Part shown: in pieces, positions 25,353 to 33,093 of the stretch
Numbering within the stretch: position 1 is the first letter of the stretch
Layout of the letters: each line of letters starts with the position of its first letter
Source: Anaerolineae bacterium
GTDB lineage: Bacteria; Chloroflexota; Anaerolineae; Anaerolineales; Villigracilaceae
Direction of reading: 5' to 3'
Assembly (NCBI GenBank): GCA_003130845.1
Contig: QEXW01000073.1
Location: 1 to 34,624 of the forward strand
Length of the DNA stretch: 34,624 nt
Notes under the pieces: generated by a model
Told to the model about the DNA's origin: nothing
Databases searched by the model: none
Seen by the model: only the letters and a program-made list of their open reading frames with translations
Made by a program: the position numbers and the translations under genes

Positions 25353-25383
25353 AAAAAGGCCTGCCGGGTTCCCTGGCAGGCCT
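25353..25383 (-). terminator. Intrinsic terminator of the liv cluster
   Basis: A perfect 9-bp stem AGGCCTGCC/GGCAGGCCT (25357-25365 with 25375-25383) is followed on the minus strand by a T run (complement of 25353-25357). It starts 20 nt after the livM stop and ends the long minus-strand cluster. Confidence 0.88.
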
Positions 25384-25402
25384 GATGTGCAAGCCGAGTT
25401 CA

Positions 25403-26449
25403 TCAACCCATCGAACGTTGAAAACGCTTGAGCAGGTCTTCCCAACCTTTTTTCAGTTCCAATGATTTCAGCCGCCACGTACCGATGATGCCATACGGGA
25501 TGAACAAGACGAACAGGACATAGACCGCCCCGTTGATGAAACTGGCGCTCTCGCCGATATAGCGGCGCAGGCCAAAATCAAGAGCGCGGAAGACAATGGC
25601 CCCGAGGAAGGCCCCGCTCAACGTGCCAACCCCGCCAATTAGGACAATTAGCAGCGCGGTGACGGTAAACGCCAGGCTGGCGGTGTTGGGGCTGACAATC
25701 GGCTGGTAGATGGTGTGTAAAAATCCGGCCAGAGCGGCGGTGATGGAAGAAAGCAGCAGCGCGGCAAACTTAAAGGTGAACACGTTGTAGCCGAGCATTT
25801 TGGCGCGGTCTTCATTTTCGCGAATGGCAACGCACACCCGACCGGTGGGGGAATCAACAAAGCGCTTGTAAAGCAGGTAGAACAAGATGAAAACCGTCAT
25901 GGCCACAAAATACAAACGCAGACGCTCCACAGCAGGGTTGATGAAATCCGGGATGATGACGCCCTGCAAGCCCACATCCGCGCCGGTGTAGGGGCCGAGT
26001 TCGGTGGACATGACGATGAGATGGAGAACGCTCGCCATACCCAGCGTCACCAACGCAAAGGTGATGCCCTTGACGCGCGGCAAGACGATGCCCACCAGTA
26101 CAGCCTGGATGAAAGCCGCCGCGAGAACCAACAGAAAGGTTTGTCCAAGATTCAAACCAAAACTCTTGATGGCGATGCCAGAGGCATACGCGCCCACCGC
26201 GAAAAACATGCTGTGACCAAACGACAAAAGACCGGTGATGCCGAAAATCAGGTCGTAACTGAGGGCAAACATCGCCAGGATGAAGACTTCGATGGCAAGC
26301 CCTTGCATAAACTTACTGGTTCCGCTTCCATTTGCCCAAACCACCGCCGGGGATGCGCCTTCGAACAGGCCAACCAGGAAGGGGAACAGGACCAGCGCAA
26401 GCAGGGTGAGCAGCGAAGCCTGATGTTGGCGGAAAAAGGATTTGGTCAT
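25403..26449 (-). CDS. livM: Branched-chain amino acid-type ABC transporter permease LivM
   Basis: Inner-membrane permease of a LIV-I/HAAT-family importer. It has about nine hydrophobic segments. The family region LLSFGHSMFFAVGAYASGIA (about residues 73-92) and the coupling-helix block VAIRENEDRAKMLGYNVFTFKFAALLLSS (about 210-240) are clear. LIGGVGTLSGAFLGAIVF is also typical. 348 residues is usual for LivM. It lies 6 nt after livH and is the last gene before the terminator. The substrate of such systems ranges from amino acids to aromatic and short organic acids or urea, so the name gives the family, not the substrate. Confidence 0.92.
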   Translation of the reverse strand: MTKSFFRQHQASLLTLLALVLFPFLVGLFEGASPAVVWANGSGTSKFMQGLAIEVFILAMFALSYDLIFGITGLLSFGHSMFFAVGAYASGIAIKSFGLNLGQTFLLVLAAAFIQAVLVGIVLPRVKGITFALVTLGMASVLHLIVMSTELGPYTGADVGLQGVIIPDFINPAVERLRLYFVAMTVFILFYLLYKRFVDSPTGRVCVAIRENEDRAKMLGYNVFTFKFAALLLSSITAALAGFLHTIYQPIVSPNTASLAFTVTALLIVLIGGVGTLSGAFLGAIVFRALDFGLRRYIGESASFINGAVYVLFVLFIPYGIIGTWRLKSLELKKGWEDLLKRFQRSMG

Positions 26450-26455
26450 GGCGGT

Positions 26456-28012
26456 TTATTCCTTCTTTCCCAACAAGCCATTGGGCAGCAACAGCAGGAT
26501 GATGACCATCAGGAAGATGGTCGAAGCCGGGACGATAGGCGGGGTGGGTTTGAAAACAATCTCGGTGAAGGGGATGGCAATGCCAATCTGCCCGTACTTA
26601 ATCATGAATTGCTGAATCAACCCCACGATGACCGAACCGAGCGCCGCGCCGGGATAACTGGTTAGCCCGCCAATGGCCAGCGCCACCAGCGCGTTGAGCA
26701 TGACGGATTCGCCCATGTGATAGGAGAGACCCAGGGAAGGCGCGGCCAGTGCCCCGCCCAGGGCCGCCAACCCCACGCCAAGCGCAAAGACCAAGGTGAA
26801 GACCTGCCGGACGTTGATTCCCAACGCTTCGACCATCTCGCTATCTTGCACGCCGGCGCGGATAATCATGCCCAGGCGCGAGCGTTTGAGCAACAGCCAG
26901 ACGGCCACCAGGACAACCAGCCCCACCAGCGGAATAAAAATCTCGTTATAGACGCGCACGCGCCCGCCCAAAACCAGGATGGTGGCGCAGTTGAGTTGCC
27001 ACCAGGCGGCCAAGGTCGTTGCCGGGCAGCCCGGCCCCGAACCGGTGAACAAGGCCGGTTTGGGCATGATGAATTCGGGCCGCCCCCACACGGCACGCAC
27101 GATTTCGACGCCAATCACGCTCATGCCCAGCGTCAGCATGATTTGGTAGATGTGCCGAACGTAGAGCGGACGAATCAGGGTGACTTCCATCAACCCGCCC
27201 AACCCCATGCCCGCCAGCACGGCCACCACCACCGAAACCAGGAAAAGCCAGTTGGTGTTTAGCCCCACCAGCCAAGCAGTCAGCGGTTCGTTGAAAATCA
27301 GCGCCAGGATGCCCACCAGTGATAACACGGCAAAAGGCGCAAAATGTCGCCAGGTCAATTGTTGCGGCGCGGTGGGGGGATGAGCAAGCCAGACCATCGA
27401 AAACGCGGCAAGCAGACTGCCAGCCAATAATCCGATGACCGCCAGCGCGGGAGAAAGGCCCTCGAAAACGGCCGCTTCGGGAACCAGGCGCGTCCCCTGG
27501 TCGGCCATGAAGGCGTAGGTGCCGGGGCTTTGGGCAAACACCTCCACATCCCAAACCGCAATCGGATAACGGGCGAGAGTCATGAACAGGATGACCAGCG
27601 AGAGCGCCATCCCGCCCCAAGGCAGGATGCGTCCCATCGCTCCCGAAAGCCGAATGCGAGCAGCAACAAACGCCCAGACGCCCTGCAGCGTGAATCCGCT
27701 CAGGAGCAGAGCCAGGGGCGTCAGCAGGTCAACGAACGTATCGGGCCGGACGAAGACCGTCCAGGCGATGTAGGCCCCAATCATATAGAGCGTGCCATGC
27801 GCCAGGTTGAGGACGTGCATCAGGCCAAAGATGAGCGAAAAGCCAGAAGCGACCAGGAAGGTGAGCGAACCGACCGCCAGTCCGCGCAAGAAGGTGATGA
27901 CGAAATCCTTGCTCTCCATACCCTGGGCGGCGGCAATCAACAGACTGACCAACACGCCAAGCGTAAGGTAGAGAACCAAATTTTTACGGAGGGTCACTTT
28001 GAAATTGTCCAT
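26456..28012 (-). CDS. livH: Branched-chain amino acid-type ABC transporter permease LivH with large insertion
   Basis: Second permease of the importer. The N-terminal landmark is GFSLIFGLMHVLNLAHGTLYMIGAY (about residues 57-81). The C-terminal half is standard: LIRPLYVRHIYQIMLTLG, then MIIRAGVQDSEMVEALGINV as the ATPase-coupling loop and LVALAIGGLTSYPGAALGSVIVG. At 518 residues it is far longer than the roughly 290-300 of LivH. The excess is an insertion at about residues 90-255 with several extra hydrophobic helices, plus about 30 residues more after VRAVWGRPEF. The frame is open throughout with no sign of a frameshift. It follows livF by 13 nt with AAGGAAGAGAG as ribosome-binding site. Confidence 0.88.
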   Translation of the reverse strand: MDNFKVTLRKNLVLYLTLGVLVSLLIAAAQGMESKDFVITFLRGLAVGSLTFLVASGFSLIFGLMHVLNLAHGTLYMIGAYIAWTVFVRPDTFVDLLTPLALLLSGFTLQGVWAFVAARIRLSGAMGRILPWGGMALSLVILFMTLARYPIAVWDVEVFAQSPGTYAFMADQGTRLVPEAAVFEGLSPALAVIGLLAGSLLAAFSMVWLAHPPTAPQQLTWRHFAPFAVLSLVGILALIFNEPLTAWLVGLNTNWLFLVSVVVAVLAGMGLGGLMEVTLIRPLYVRHIYQIMLTLGMSVIGVEIVRAVWGRPEFIMPKPALFTGSGPGCPATTLAAWWQLNCATILVLGGRVRVYNEIFIPLVGLVVLVAVWLLLKRSRLGMIIRAGVQDSEMVEALGINVRQVFTLVFALGVGLAALGGALAAPSLGLSYHMGESVMLNALVALAIGGLTSYPGAALGSVIVGLIQQFMIKYGQIGIAIPFTEIVFKPTPPIVPASTIFLMVIILLLLPNGLLGKKE

Positions 28013-28025
28013 CTCTCTTCCTTCG

Positions 28026-28730
28026 TTAGGCCGCGCCCAGGTAGCGGTGAATGGTGGCCTGGTCTTGGACCAATTCAGCCATCAGTCCATGCCTGACCGA
28101 ACGGCCTTCTTCGATGATGACGTAATACTCGGCCAGTTGACTGGCGACCAGGAAGTTCTGTTCGACAAGAACAATGGTGGCGTTTTTCGAGAGTTCGCGA
28201 ATGGCGGCCATGACGTTTTCGATAATCACCGGGGCCAGCCCTTCCGAGGGTTCGTCAATCAGCAGCAGAGAATTATCGGCAACCAGGGCGCGGGCAATGG
28301 CCAGCATTTGCTGCTGTCCGCCGGAGAGATTCGCGCCAGGCAAGGCAATCAGCCGCTTTAGGTCAGGAAACAGGCCAAAGATGAAGTCTTGCTTGCGGGC
28401 GTAATCGCCTTTTTTGCGCTCGGCGATTTTCAGGTTTTCTTCCACGCTCAAATCGCGAAAAATGGCGCGGTGTTCGGGGACAAAGCCAATGCCGCGTGCG
28501 GCGATGTCGAAGGAACGCATGCCGTTGATTTCGCGCCCCTCAAAAACAATTTTTCCCTGACGCGGCGGCAGCAACCCCAAAATCGTCTTGAGCGTGGTGG
28601 TTTTGCCAGCCCCGTTGCGCCCCAGCAAAGCGGTGATGCTGCCGCGCGGTATGCTCAGACTCACCCCTTGTAAGATGTGATATTGCCCAATGAAGGTGTG
28701 AACGGATTGAACGTCGAGAATCGTGTCCAT
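28026..28730 (-). CDS. livF: ABC transporter ATP-binding protein LivF
   Basis: Cytosolic ATPase subunit of the importer. Walker A GRNGAGKTT, the signature LSGGQQQMLAIARAL and Walker B LLLIDEPSEGL are intact, and the C-terminus (HRYLGAA) is the LivF type. From the ATG at 28730 it has 234 residues, the usual size. An upstream GTG at 28751 is also in frame but lies on the edge of an inverted-repeat element, so the ATG is preferred although its Shine-Dalgarno is weak. A 187-nt repeat-bearing gap separates it from livG, unlike the tight spacing to livH. Confidence 0.94.
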   Translation of the reverse strand: MDTILDVQSVHTFIGQYHILQGVSLSIPRGSITALLGRNGAGKTTTLKTILGLLPPRQGKIVFEGREINGMRSFDIAARGIGFVPEHRAIFRDLSVEENLKIAERKKGDYARKQDFIFGLFPDLKRLIALPGANLSGGQQQMLAIARALVADNSLLLIDEPSEGLAPVIIENVMAAIRELSKNATIVLVEQNFLVASQLAEYYVIIEEGRSVRHGLMAELVQDQATIHRYLGAA

Positions 28731-28749
28731 GATTTTTTCTTTTTGGGTC

Positions 28750-28893
28750 ACTGCCTACCATCACCCTGCCCTCTCCCACCGGGAGAGGAAAACGGAAAGA
28801 AAAACGGATTTTGTTGCCACAAACGACAAAGCTACTTCGTTTTCTCCCCTCTCCCGTTGGGGCAAGGGTTGGGAGCGAGGGCAGGTAGGCAGT
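28750..28893. repeat. 144-bp element with terminal inverted repeats between livG and livF
   Basis: Ends are the perfect 10-bp inverted repeats ACTGCCTACC (28750-28759) and GGTAGGCAGT (28884-28893). The repeat continues inward as CTGCCCTC-type sequence after a 6-7-nt offset. Inside are a REP-like hairpin (CCTCTCCC at 28770-28777 with GGGAGAGG at 28781-28788) and CTCCCCTCTCCC-rich sequence near 28845. No clear target-site duplication is seen and nothing is coded. Confidence 0.6.
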
Positions 28894-28917
28894 TACCTTT
28901 TTTGGAAGTTTCTGATT

Positions 28918-29715
28918 CTATTTGTCATACGTCTGAGGGGTAGGGCTTTCCAATTCGTACAAACCACCCAAATAGGCGGTCTGCACTTCGGGGTTGGCTT
29001 TGATTTCGGCGGGCGTGCCTTCGGCCAGCACGCGCCCCTGGTGCATGACCGTGATGGTGTCGGAAACGGTCATGACAACGTTCATGTTGTGTTCCACTAG
29101 GAGAACAGTCTTGTTACCGGCGCGCTGAATTTCTTGAATGAGCGCAATCAATTCAGGGACCTGTTCTGAAGCCATCCCCGCCGTCGGCTCATCGAGCAGC
29201 AGCACTTCGGGGTCGGGGGCCAAAATCATGCCCAGTTCCAACTTGCGCTGGTCGCCGTGCGGCAGGGTACGCGCCAGATGGTAGACCCTGTCCTTGAGGC
29301 CTACTTTTTCGGCCACCTGCCAGGCGCGTTGCTCATATTGTTTGAAAGCCGAAGCCGATTGCCAAAATTTGAGATTATCGCGCCCCATGGCTTGCGCCGC
29401 CAGGCGGATATTCTCCAACACAGTCAGGTTAGGGAAGATGTTGGTAATCTGGAAGGAGCGCCCGATGCCAAAATGAATGGTCTTGTGAACGGGCTGGTGG
29501 GTAATATCGCGGCCTTTGAAGATGACCTGTCCACTGGTCGGCTCGATGTTGCCGGAAAGCAGATTGAAAAACGTGGTTTTGCCCGCTCCATTGGGGCCAA
29601 TGATGGCGTGAAGGGTATTGGCTCGCACTTGCAGGTTGACGTTATCCACCGCGACCAACGCGCCAAACTCTTTGCGCAGGTTGATGGTTTGAAAAATGAT
29701 GTCAGAGTTTGCCAT
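28918..29715 (-). CDS. livG: ABC transporter ATP-binding protein LivG
   Basis: Cytosolic ATPase subunit of the importer, partner of LivF. Walker A GPNGAGKTT, the degenerate LivG-type signature LPHGDQRKLELGMIL and Walker B VLLLDEPTAGM are seen. The insertion FGIGRSFQITNIFPNLTVLENI is characteristic. From the ATG at 29715 it is 265 residues, normal for LivG, with GGAAGGTG just upstream. The longer open frame adds 42 residues that run back through an intergenic hairpin and are not part of the protein. Confidence 0.94.
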   Translation of the reverse strand: MANSDIIFQTINLRKEFGALVAVDNVNLQVRANTLHAIIGPNGAGKTTFFNLLSGNIEPTSGQVIFKGRDITHQPVHKTIHFGIGRSFQITNIFPNLTVLENIRLAAQAMGRDNLKFWQSASAFKQYEQRAWQVAEKVGLKDRVYHLARTLPHGDQRKLELGMILAPDPEVLLLDEPTAGMASEQVPELIALIQEIQRAGNKTVLLVEHNMNVVMTVSDTITVMHQGRVLAEGTPAEIKANPEVQTAYLGGLYELESPTPQTYDK

Positions 29716-29781
29716 GTCACCTTCCGAAAACTTAGACGTTGACCGTTGACGAGGGCCAATCAATAATCTGCCAGGAATTTC

Positions 29782-29825
29782 CTCGCCCCTCGCCCTGCCT
29801 GGAAGGAGGCAGAGGGAGGGACGAG
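29782..29825. repeat. Imperfect GC-rich hairpin between livK and livG
   Basis: The 19-nt arms 29782-29800 and 29807-29825 pair with three mismatches. The sequence has the same CCCTC/GAGGG style as the other REP-like hairpins in the window. It has no T tract and lies just past the livK stop, where it might stabilise the highly needed binding-protein message. Confidence 0.5.
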
Positions 29826-29841
29826 AGAGAGAACGGTTCAA

Positions 29842-31239
29842 TTACTTGCCGCTCAGGCTGCCATAGGGCAGGCTGCCGCAACGGGCTTTCAGGTTTTCGG
29901 GCAACAGGCAGGGCGGTTCGGGGCGGGTGGTTTCGACGTATTCGTAGAAGTTGGCCTCGGGGTCGGTCACGTTGAGCAGTTTCAAGATGTACATATCCTG
30001 AATGGCCACGTGGTCTTCGGGGCGGATGTAAATCGTACCTTTGGGGCCTTCAAAAGTCATGCCTTCCATCGCCTTGACAAGCGCCGCGCCGCTGACATCG
30101 CCACCGGTCAACTTGAGGGCTTCCACCAGCATAATCGCGGCGTTCATGCCGTCGGCATCGAACAGGTCGGGGTTCACGCCGTAGCGCGGCTTGGTGTTTT
30201 TGACCAGGAAATCGTTGATTGGGTTCTTGGGCGCGCTGTAGTGGTAGATAATGCCGTTGGTGCTGCCGATGGCATTGCCGTACCAGATGGGCATCAGGGT
30301 GTTATCAATGAACGTCGCGCCAAGCGCCATCGTTTCGGTCACGCCCTGGTCTTTGGCGGCCTGCATGAGCGGGACGAAGCCGCCACCGGCCCAACTGACG
30401 ATGTAGGCCTCGGCGCCCGAATTGGCAATTTGCTCCATGTAGGGCGTAAAGTCTTTGGTATCGAGCGGAGCAAAAATATCATCGGCCACAAATGTGCCGC
30501 CCTGCAGCGTGCAGGCATCGCGGAAGGCCGCCGCCGAACCACGTCCGAAGGCGTAATCGGGCGCAATTTGCACGAAGGTCTTGTATTTCTTGGCAAGATA
30601 CAGACATTCGTTGATGGCATCTTGGTAATTATTGCGGCTGACGCGGAAGGTGTACTCGTTGAAGTTCACGCCGGTAATATCGTTGGCAGCAGCAGGCGCC
30701 ACAATCAGCGGGATTTTGCTCTCAAAGGCAATCCCTTGCAGGGTGGCGGTTGCGCCCGAAGAGACCGTGCCAACCAGCAGGTTGACCTTCTGCACGTCAA
30801 TCAGTTCACGGGCGATGGTGGCTGTGTTTTCTGGGTTGCTGGCGTCATCACGGACGAAGACTTGAATTTCACAATCCTCCACCTTGAAGGTGTTCTCCTG
30901 CGTCACTTTGAAGTCGAACGTTTCGCCGGCGGAACCAGGCGCCCCAGCCATGTACTCCATGCCGAGCATGAACGAGCGCAAGATGTGCGCGCCATAAATT
31001 GCCAAAGTGCCGGAGACATCGGTAATCAGGCCGACTTTGACCGGCTGGGCGCAGGTCAGGCGCACCGCGGCGGGTGCGGCGGTTGGTTCAGCCGTCGGTT
31101 CCGGGACTTTGGTGGGTGGAACGGCAGTCGGTTCGGGAACCTTGGTCGGCTCCGGGGTGGGAGTGGCCGGGGGCGTGCAGGCTGCCAACACCAGCGAGGC
31201 CGCCATGACGAGAACAAAGAGCGTGCGAAACAGTTTCAT
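29842..31239 (-). CDS. livK: Branched-chain amino acid-type ABC transporter substrate-binding lipoprotein LivK
   Basis: Extracellular solute-binding lipoprotein of the importer. The signal peptide ends in the lipobox LAAC (Cys21). A Pro/Thr-rich linker with repeated KVPEPTA units follows (about 22-60). The type-1 periplasmic-binding (Leu/Ile/Val-binding-like) domain starts VKVGLITDVSGTLAIYGAHI, with LLVGTVSSGATATLQGIA and FVQIAPDYAFGRGSAAAF as typical segments. The 465-residue length includes the linker. The start at 31239 follows GGAGGAGAAA. The longer frame adds 65 non-signal residues. The ligand is unknown. The adjacent CoA-pathway genes suggest an organic acid or similar compound rather than an amino acid, by inference. 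Confidence 0.92.
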   Translation of the reverse strand: MKLFRTLFVLVMAASLVLAACTPPATPTPEPTKVPEPTAVPPTKVPEPTAEPTAAPAAVRLTCAQPVKVGLITDVSGTLAIYGAHILRSFMLGMEYMAGAPGSAGETFDFKVTQENTFKVEDCEIQVFVRDDASNPENTATIARELIDVQKVNLLVGTVSSGATATLQGIAFESKIPLIVAPAAANDITGVNFNEYTFRVSRNNYQDAINECLYLAKKYKTFVQIAPDYAFGRGSAAAFRDACTLQGGTFVADDIFAPLDTKDFTPYMEQIANSGAEAYIVSWAGGGFVPLMQAAKDQGVTETMALGATFIDNTLMPIWYGNAIGSTNGIIYHYSAPKNPINDFLVKNTKPRYGVNPDLFDADGMNAAIMLVEALKLTGGDVSGAALVKAMEGMTFEGPKGTIYIRPEDHVAIQDMYILKLLNVTDPEANFYEYVETTRPEPPCLLPENLKARCGSLPYGSLSGK

Positions 31240-31273
31240 TTTCTCCTCCAAAAACAAAGAATCAGGGGCAGAC

Positions 31274-31306
31274 AAAGGCCTGCCGGGTTCGTCTTGAGAC
31301 AGGCAG
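31274..31306 (-). terminator. Weak stem-loop between the thiolase partner and livK
   Basis: CTGCC (31280-31284) pairs with GGCAG (31302-31306), with a nested GTC/GAC stem inside. On the minus strand CCTTTG follows. The 17 bp at 31274-31290 are identical to 25355-25371 in the strong terminator at the cluster's end, so this may be a decayed or partial terminator that lowers read-through into the transporter genes. Confidence 0.4.
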
Positions 31307-31354
31307 AAAGCCCATCCTACAACGCAAAACAATGCCAGCCTGGGCGGGGTTGGC

Positions 31355-31762
31355 TCAGGGCTGGAAAGCGAGAAAAGTCCTAGCCGATTCGCCTTCACCG
31401 CGCTGCAAGAAGGTGGCTTGGACAGGCTGACCAATGCGAATGCTCTCCGGCTGTTTCACATCCACGCCCACCAATTGGGCGCAGATGCGCGGGCCTTCTT
31501 CCAATTCGACCACCGCCGCGCAGTAGGGATTCTTGCGGTCGAACCCGGCTTGAATCATGGCGGTGGGGGCGATATAAATCACCGAATAAGCAGCCAGTTT
31601 GCCCTTGCCCGAAAACTCGACAGCCTCCAGCGCGCTGCCATAGCAGGCCGGGCACATCGGGCGCGCCGGGTAAAAGGTTTTACCGCAGGCTGAGCAGCGA
31701 CTGCCAACCAACTTGTTCTCGCCAAGCGCGGCGTAATGGGTGATGTGATTGAACGCGCTCAT
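31355..31762 (-). CDS. Zn-ribbon/OB-fold (DUF35) acyl-CoA-associated protein
   Basis: Small partner protein of thiolases. An N-terminal zinc ribbon has Cys23, Cys26, Cys37 and Cys40 (CSACGKTF and CPACYG). An OB fold follows at about residues 50-135 (GKGKLAAYSVIYIAP onward). DUF35 proteins are known to bridge thiolase and downstream enzymes in acyl-CoA channelling complexes of archaea and to pair with SCP2-like thiolases in bacteria. Only 2 nt separate its ATG from the thiolase stop, with GGAGA upstream, so the two are translationally coupled. 135 residues is normal. The start at 31762 is chosen for this spacing. Confidence 0.9.
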   Translation of the reverse strand: MSAFNHITHYAALGENKLVGSRCSACGKTFYPARPMCPACYGSALEAVEFSGKGKLAAYSVIYIAPTAMIQAGFDRKNPYCAAVVELEEGPRICAQLVGVDVKQPESIRIGQPVQATFLQRGEGESARTFLAFQP

Positions 31763-31764
31763 GG

Positions 31765-33027
31765 CTATCTCCGCTCGAAAATGTGGACGACGCAAGTCTG
31801 ACCGGTGCCGCCGACGTTGTGGGTCAGCCCCAGGCGGGGGTTGCCCGGCAATTGGCGTTCACCCGCCTCGCCGCGCAGCTGCTTCCAGATTTCGATGACT
31901 TGTCCCACGCCCGAAGCGCCCACCGGGTGCCCTTTCGACTTCAAGCCGCCGGAGGTGTTGATGGGACGTTCCCCGCCACGCGCGGTTTTGCCCTCTGCCA
32001 CCGCCCGCCAGCCCTGACCGGGTTCGAAGAAGCCCAAGTCTTCGGTGGCGATGATTTCGGCAATGGTGAAACAATCGTGGACTTCGACCACGTCTATATC
32101 GGCGGGTTTCACCCCGGCCATCTGATAGGCCATTTCGGCGGCTTTTTTGGCAGAGGGCAGGGAAGTGAGGGTTGGGCGGTCGTGAATCGCGCCATCGCTG
32201 GCCTGCCCGGAGCCGATGACGTAGAGCGGGGTATCGGTGAAACGGCGGGCCAGGTCTTCGCTGACCAAAAGCACAGCCGCCGCGCCATCTGAAACCGGTG
32301 AGCAATCGTACAAGCGCAACGGCCAGGCAATGGTGGGGTTGGCGCGCTCATCGTTTAGGAAAGCCATTTCATCAGCCCATTCGGGGATGGGCAGCCCCTT
32401 CTTGGCCGCGCTCTTTTTGCGGGCTTCCATGATGTCGGCGATGCGCTGTCCGAACTGGGCTTTGGGGTTGAGCGCGCCGTTTTCGTGGTTTTTGTAGCCC
32501 ACTTTCAGGAAAACATCGGGGGCAGCGCCATATTCGGCCATGTAAGCAGTCGCCATCGCAGCATACAGGCCGGGGAAGGTGAAGCCCGCCGGCACTTCGT
32601 ACAGCGCGTCGGCAGCGGTTGCCAGGGTGTCGGTGACGCGCTCGATGGGCAGGTCGGTCATCTTCTCGATGCCGCCAACCAGCACGATGTCATATAAGCC
32701 AGAAGCAATCGCCAGGACGCCCTGGCGCAAGGCCGCGCCGCCACTGGCACAAGCGTCTTCAATGCGGGTGGCCGGGCGCGGAGTCAGGCCCACCCAATCG
32801 GCCATAATCGGAGCGGTGTGCCCCTGGTTTTCAAACAGGTCGCTGCTAAAGTTGCCGATGAAGAGCGCTTCAATCTCTTTGGGGTCAAAGCCTTTCTCCA
32901 CCGAAGCCAGCATTTCTTGAAAGGCTTCTACGAACAGGTCGCGGCTCGATTGGCCGGGAAACGCGCCAAATTTCGACATTCCCGCGCCGACCAAGGCCAC
33001 GCCCCGGCTGAGTTTGCGAATGGTCAT
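31765..33027 (-). CDS. Thiolase family protein (SCP2-like acetyl-CoA acetyltransferase type)
   Basis: Cytosolic thiolase-fold enzyme that cleaves or forms 3-ketoacyl-CoA. The nucleophile Cys93 lies in DACASGG. His316 with Cys318 is in the VHDCFT motif, His366 in SKGHPVGASG, and Cys411 in GGTGQTC. The HDCF variant and pairing with a DUF35 protein place it with the SCP2/archaeal-type thiolases rather than PhaA/FadA. 419 residues is slightly longer than usual. The ATG at 33027 follows AGGAGAG, while a TTG ten codons upstream is not supported. Substrate chain length and direction are unknown. Confidence 0.9.
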   Translation of the reverse strand: MTIRKLSRGVALVGAGMSKFGAFPGQSSRDLFVEAFQEMLASVEKGFDPKEIEALFIGNFSSDLFENQGHTAPIMADWVGLTPRPATRIEDACASGGAALRQGVLAIASGLYDIVLVGGIEKMTDLPIERVTDTLATAADALYEVPAGFTFPGLYAAMATAYMAEYGAAPDVFLKVGYKNHENGALNPKAQFGQRIADIMEARKKSAAKKGLPIPEWADEMAFLNDERANPTIAWPLRLYDCSPVSDGAAAVLLVSEDLARRFTDTPLYVIGSGQASDGAIHDRPTLTSLPSAKKAAEMAYQMAGVKPADIDVVEVHDCFTIAEIIATEDLGFFEPGQGWRAVAEGKTARGGERPINTSGGLKSKGHPVGASGVGQVIEIWKQLRGEAGERQLPGNPRLGLTHNVGGTGQTCVVHIFERR

Positions 33028-33093
33028 TGTGTGTCTCTCCTGGGTGTCGGAGTGCAAAATTGCGCGAATGCCGGGAGATTGCCAACTCCAGGC

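Noticed and set aside
30010-31383. A 457-codon open frame on the plus strand opposite livK
   Set aside because: It is a mirror of the livK coding frame. It has no ribosome-binding site and no family-like motifs, and livK on the other strand has lipobox, linker and binding-fold landmarks.
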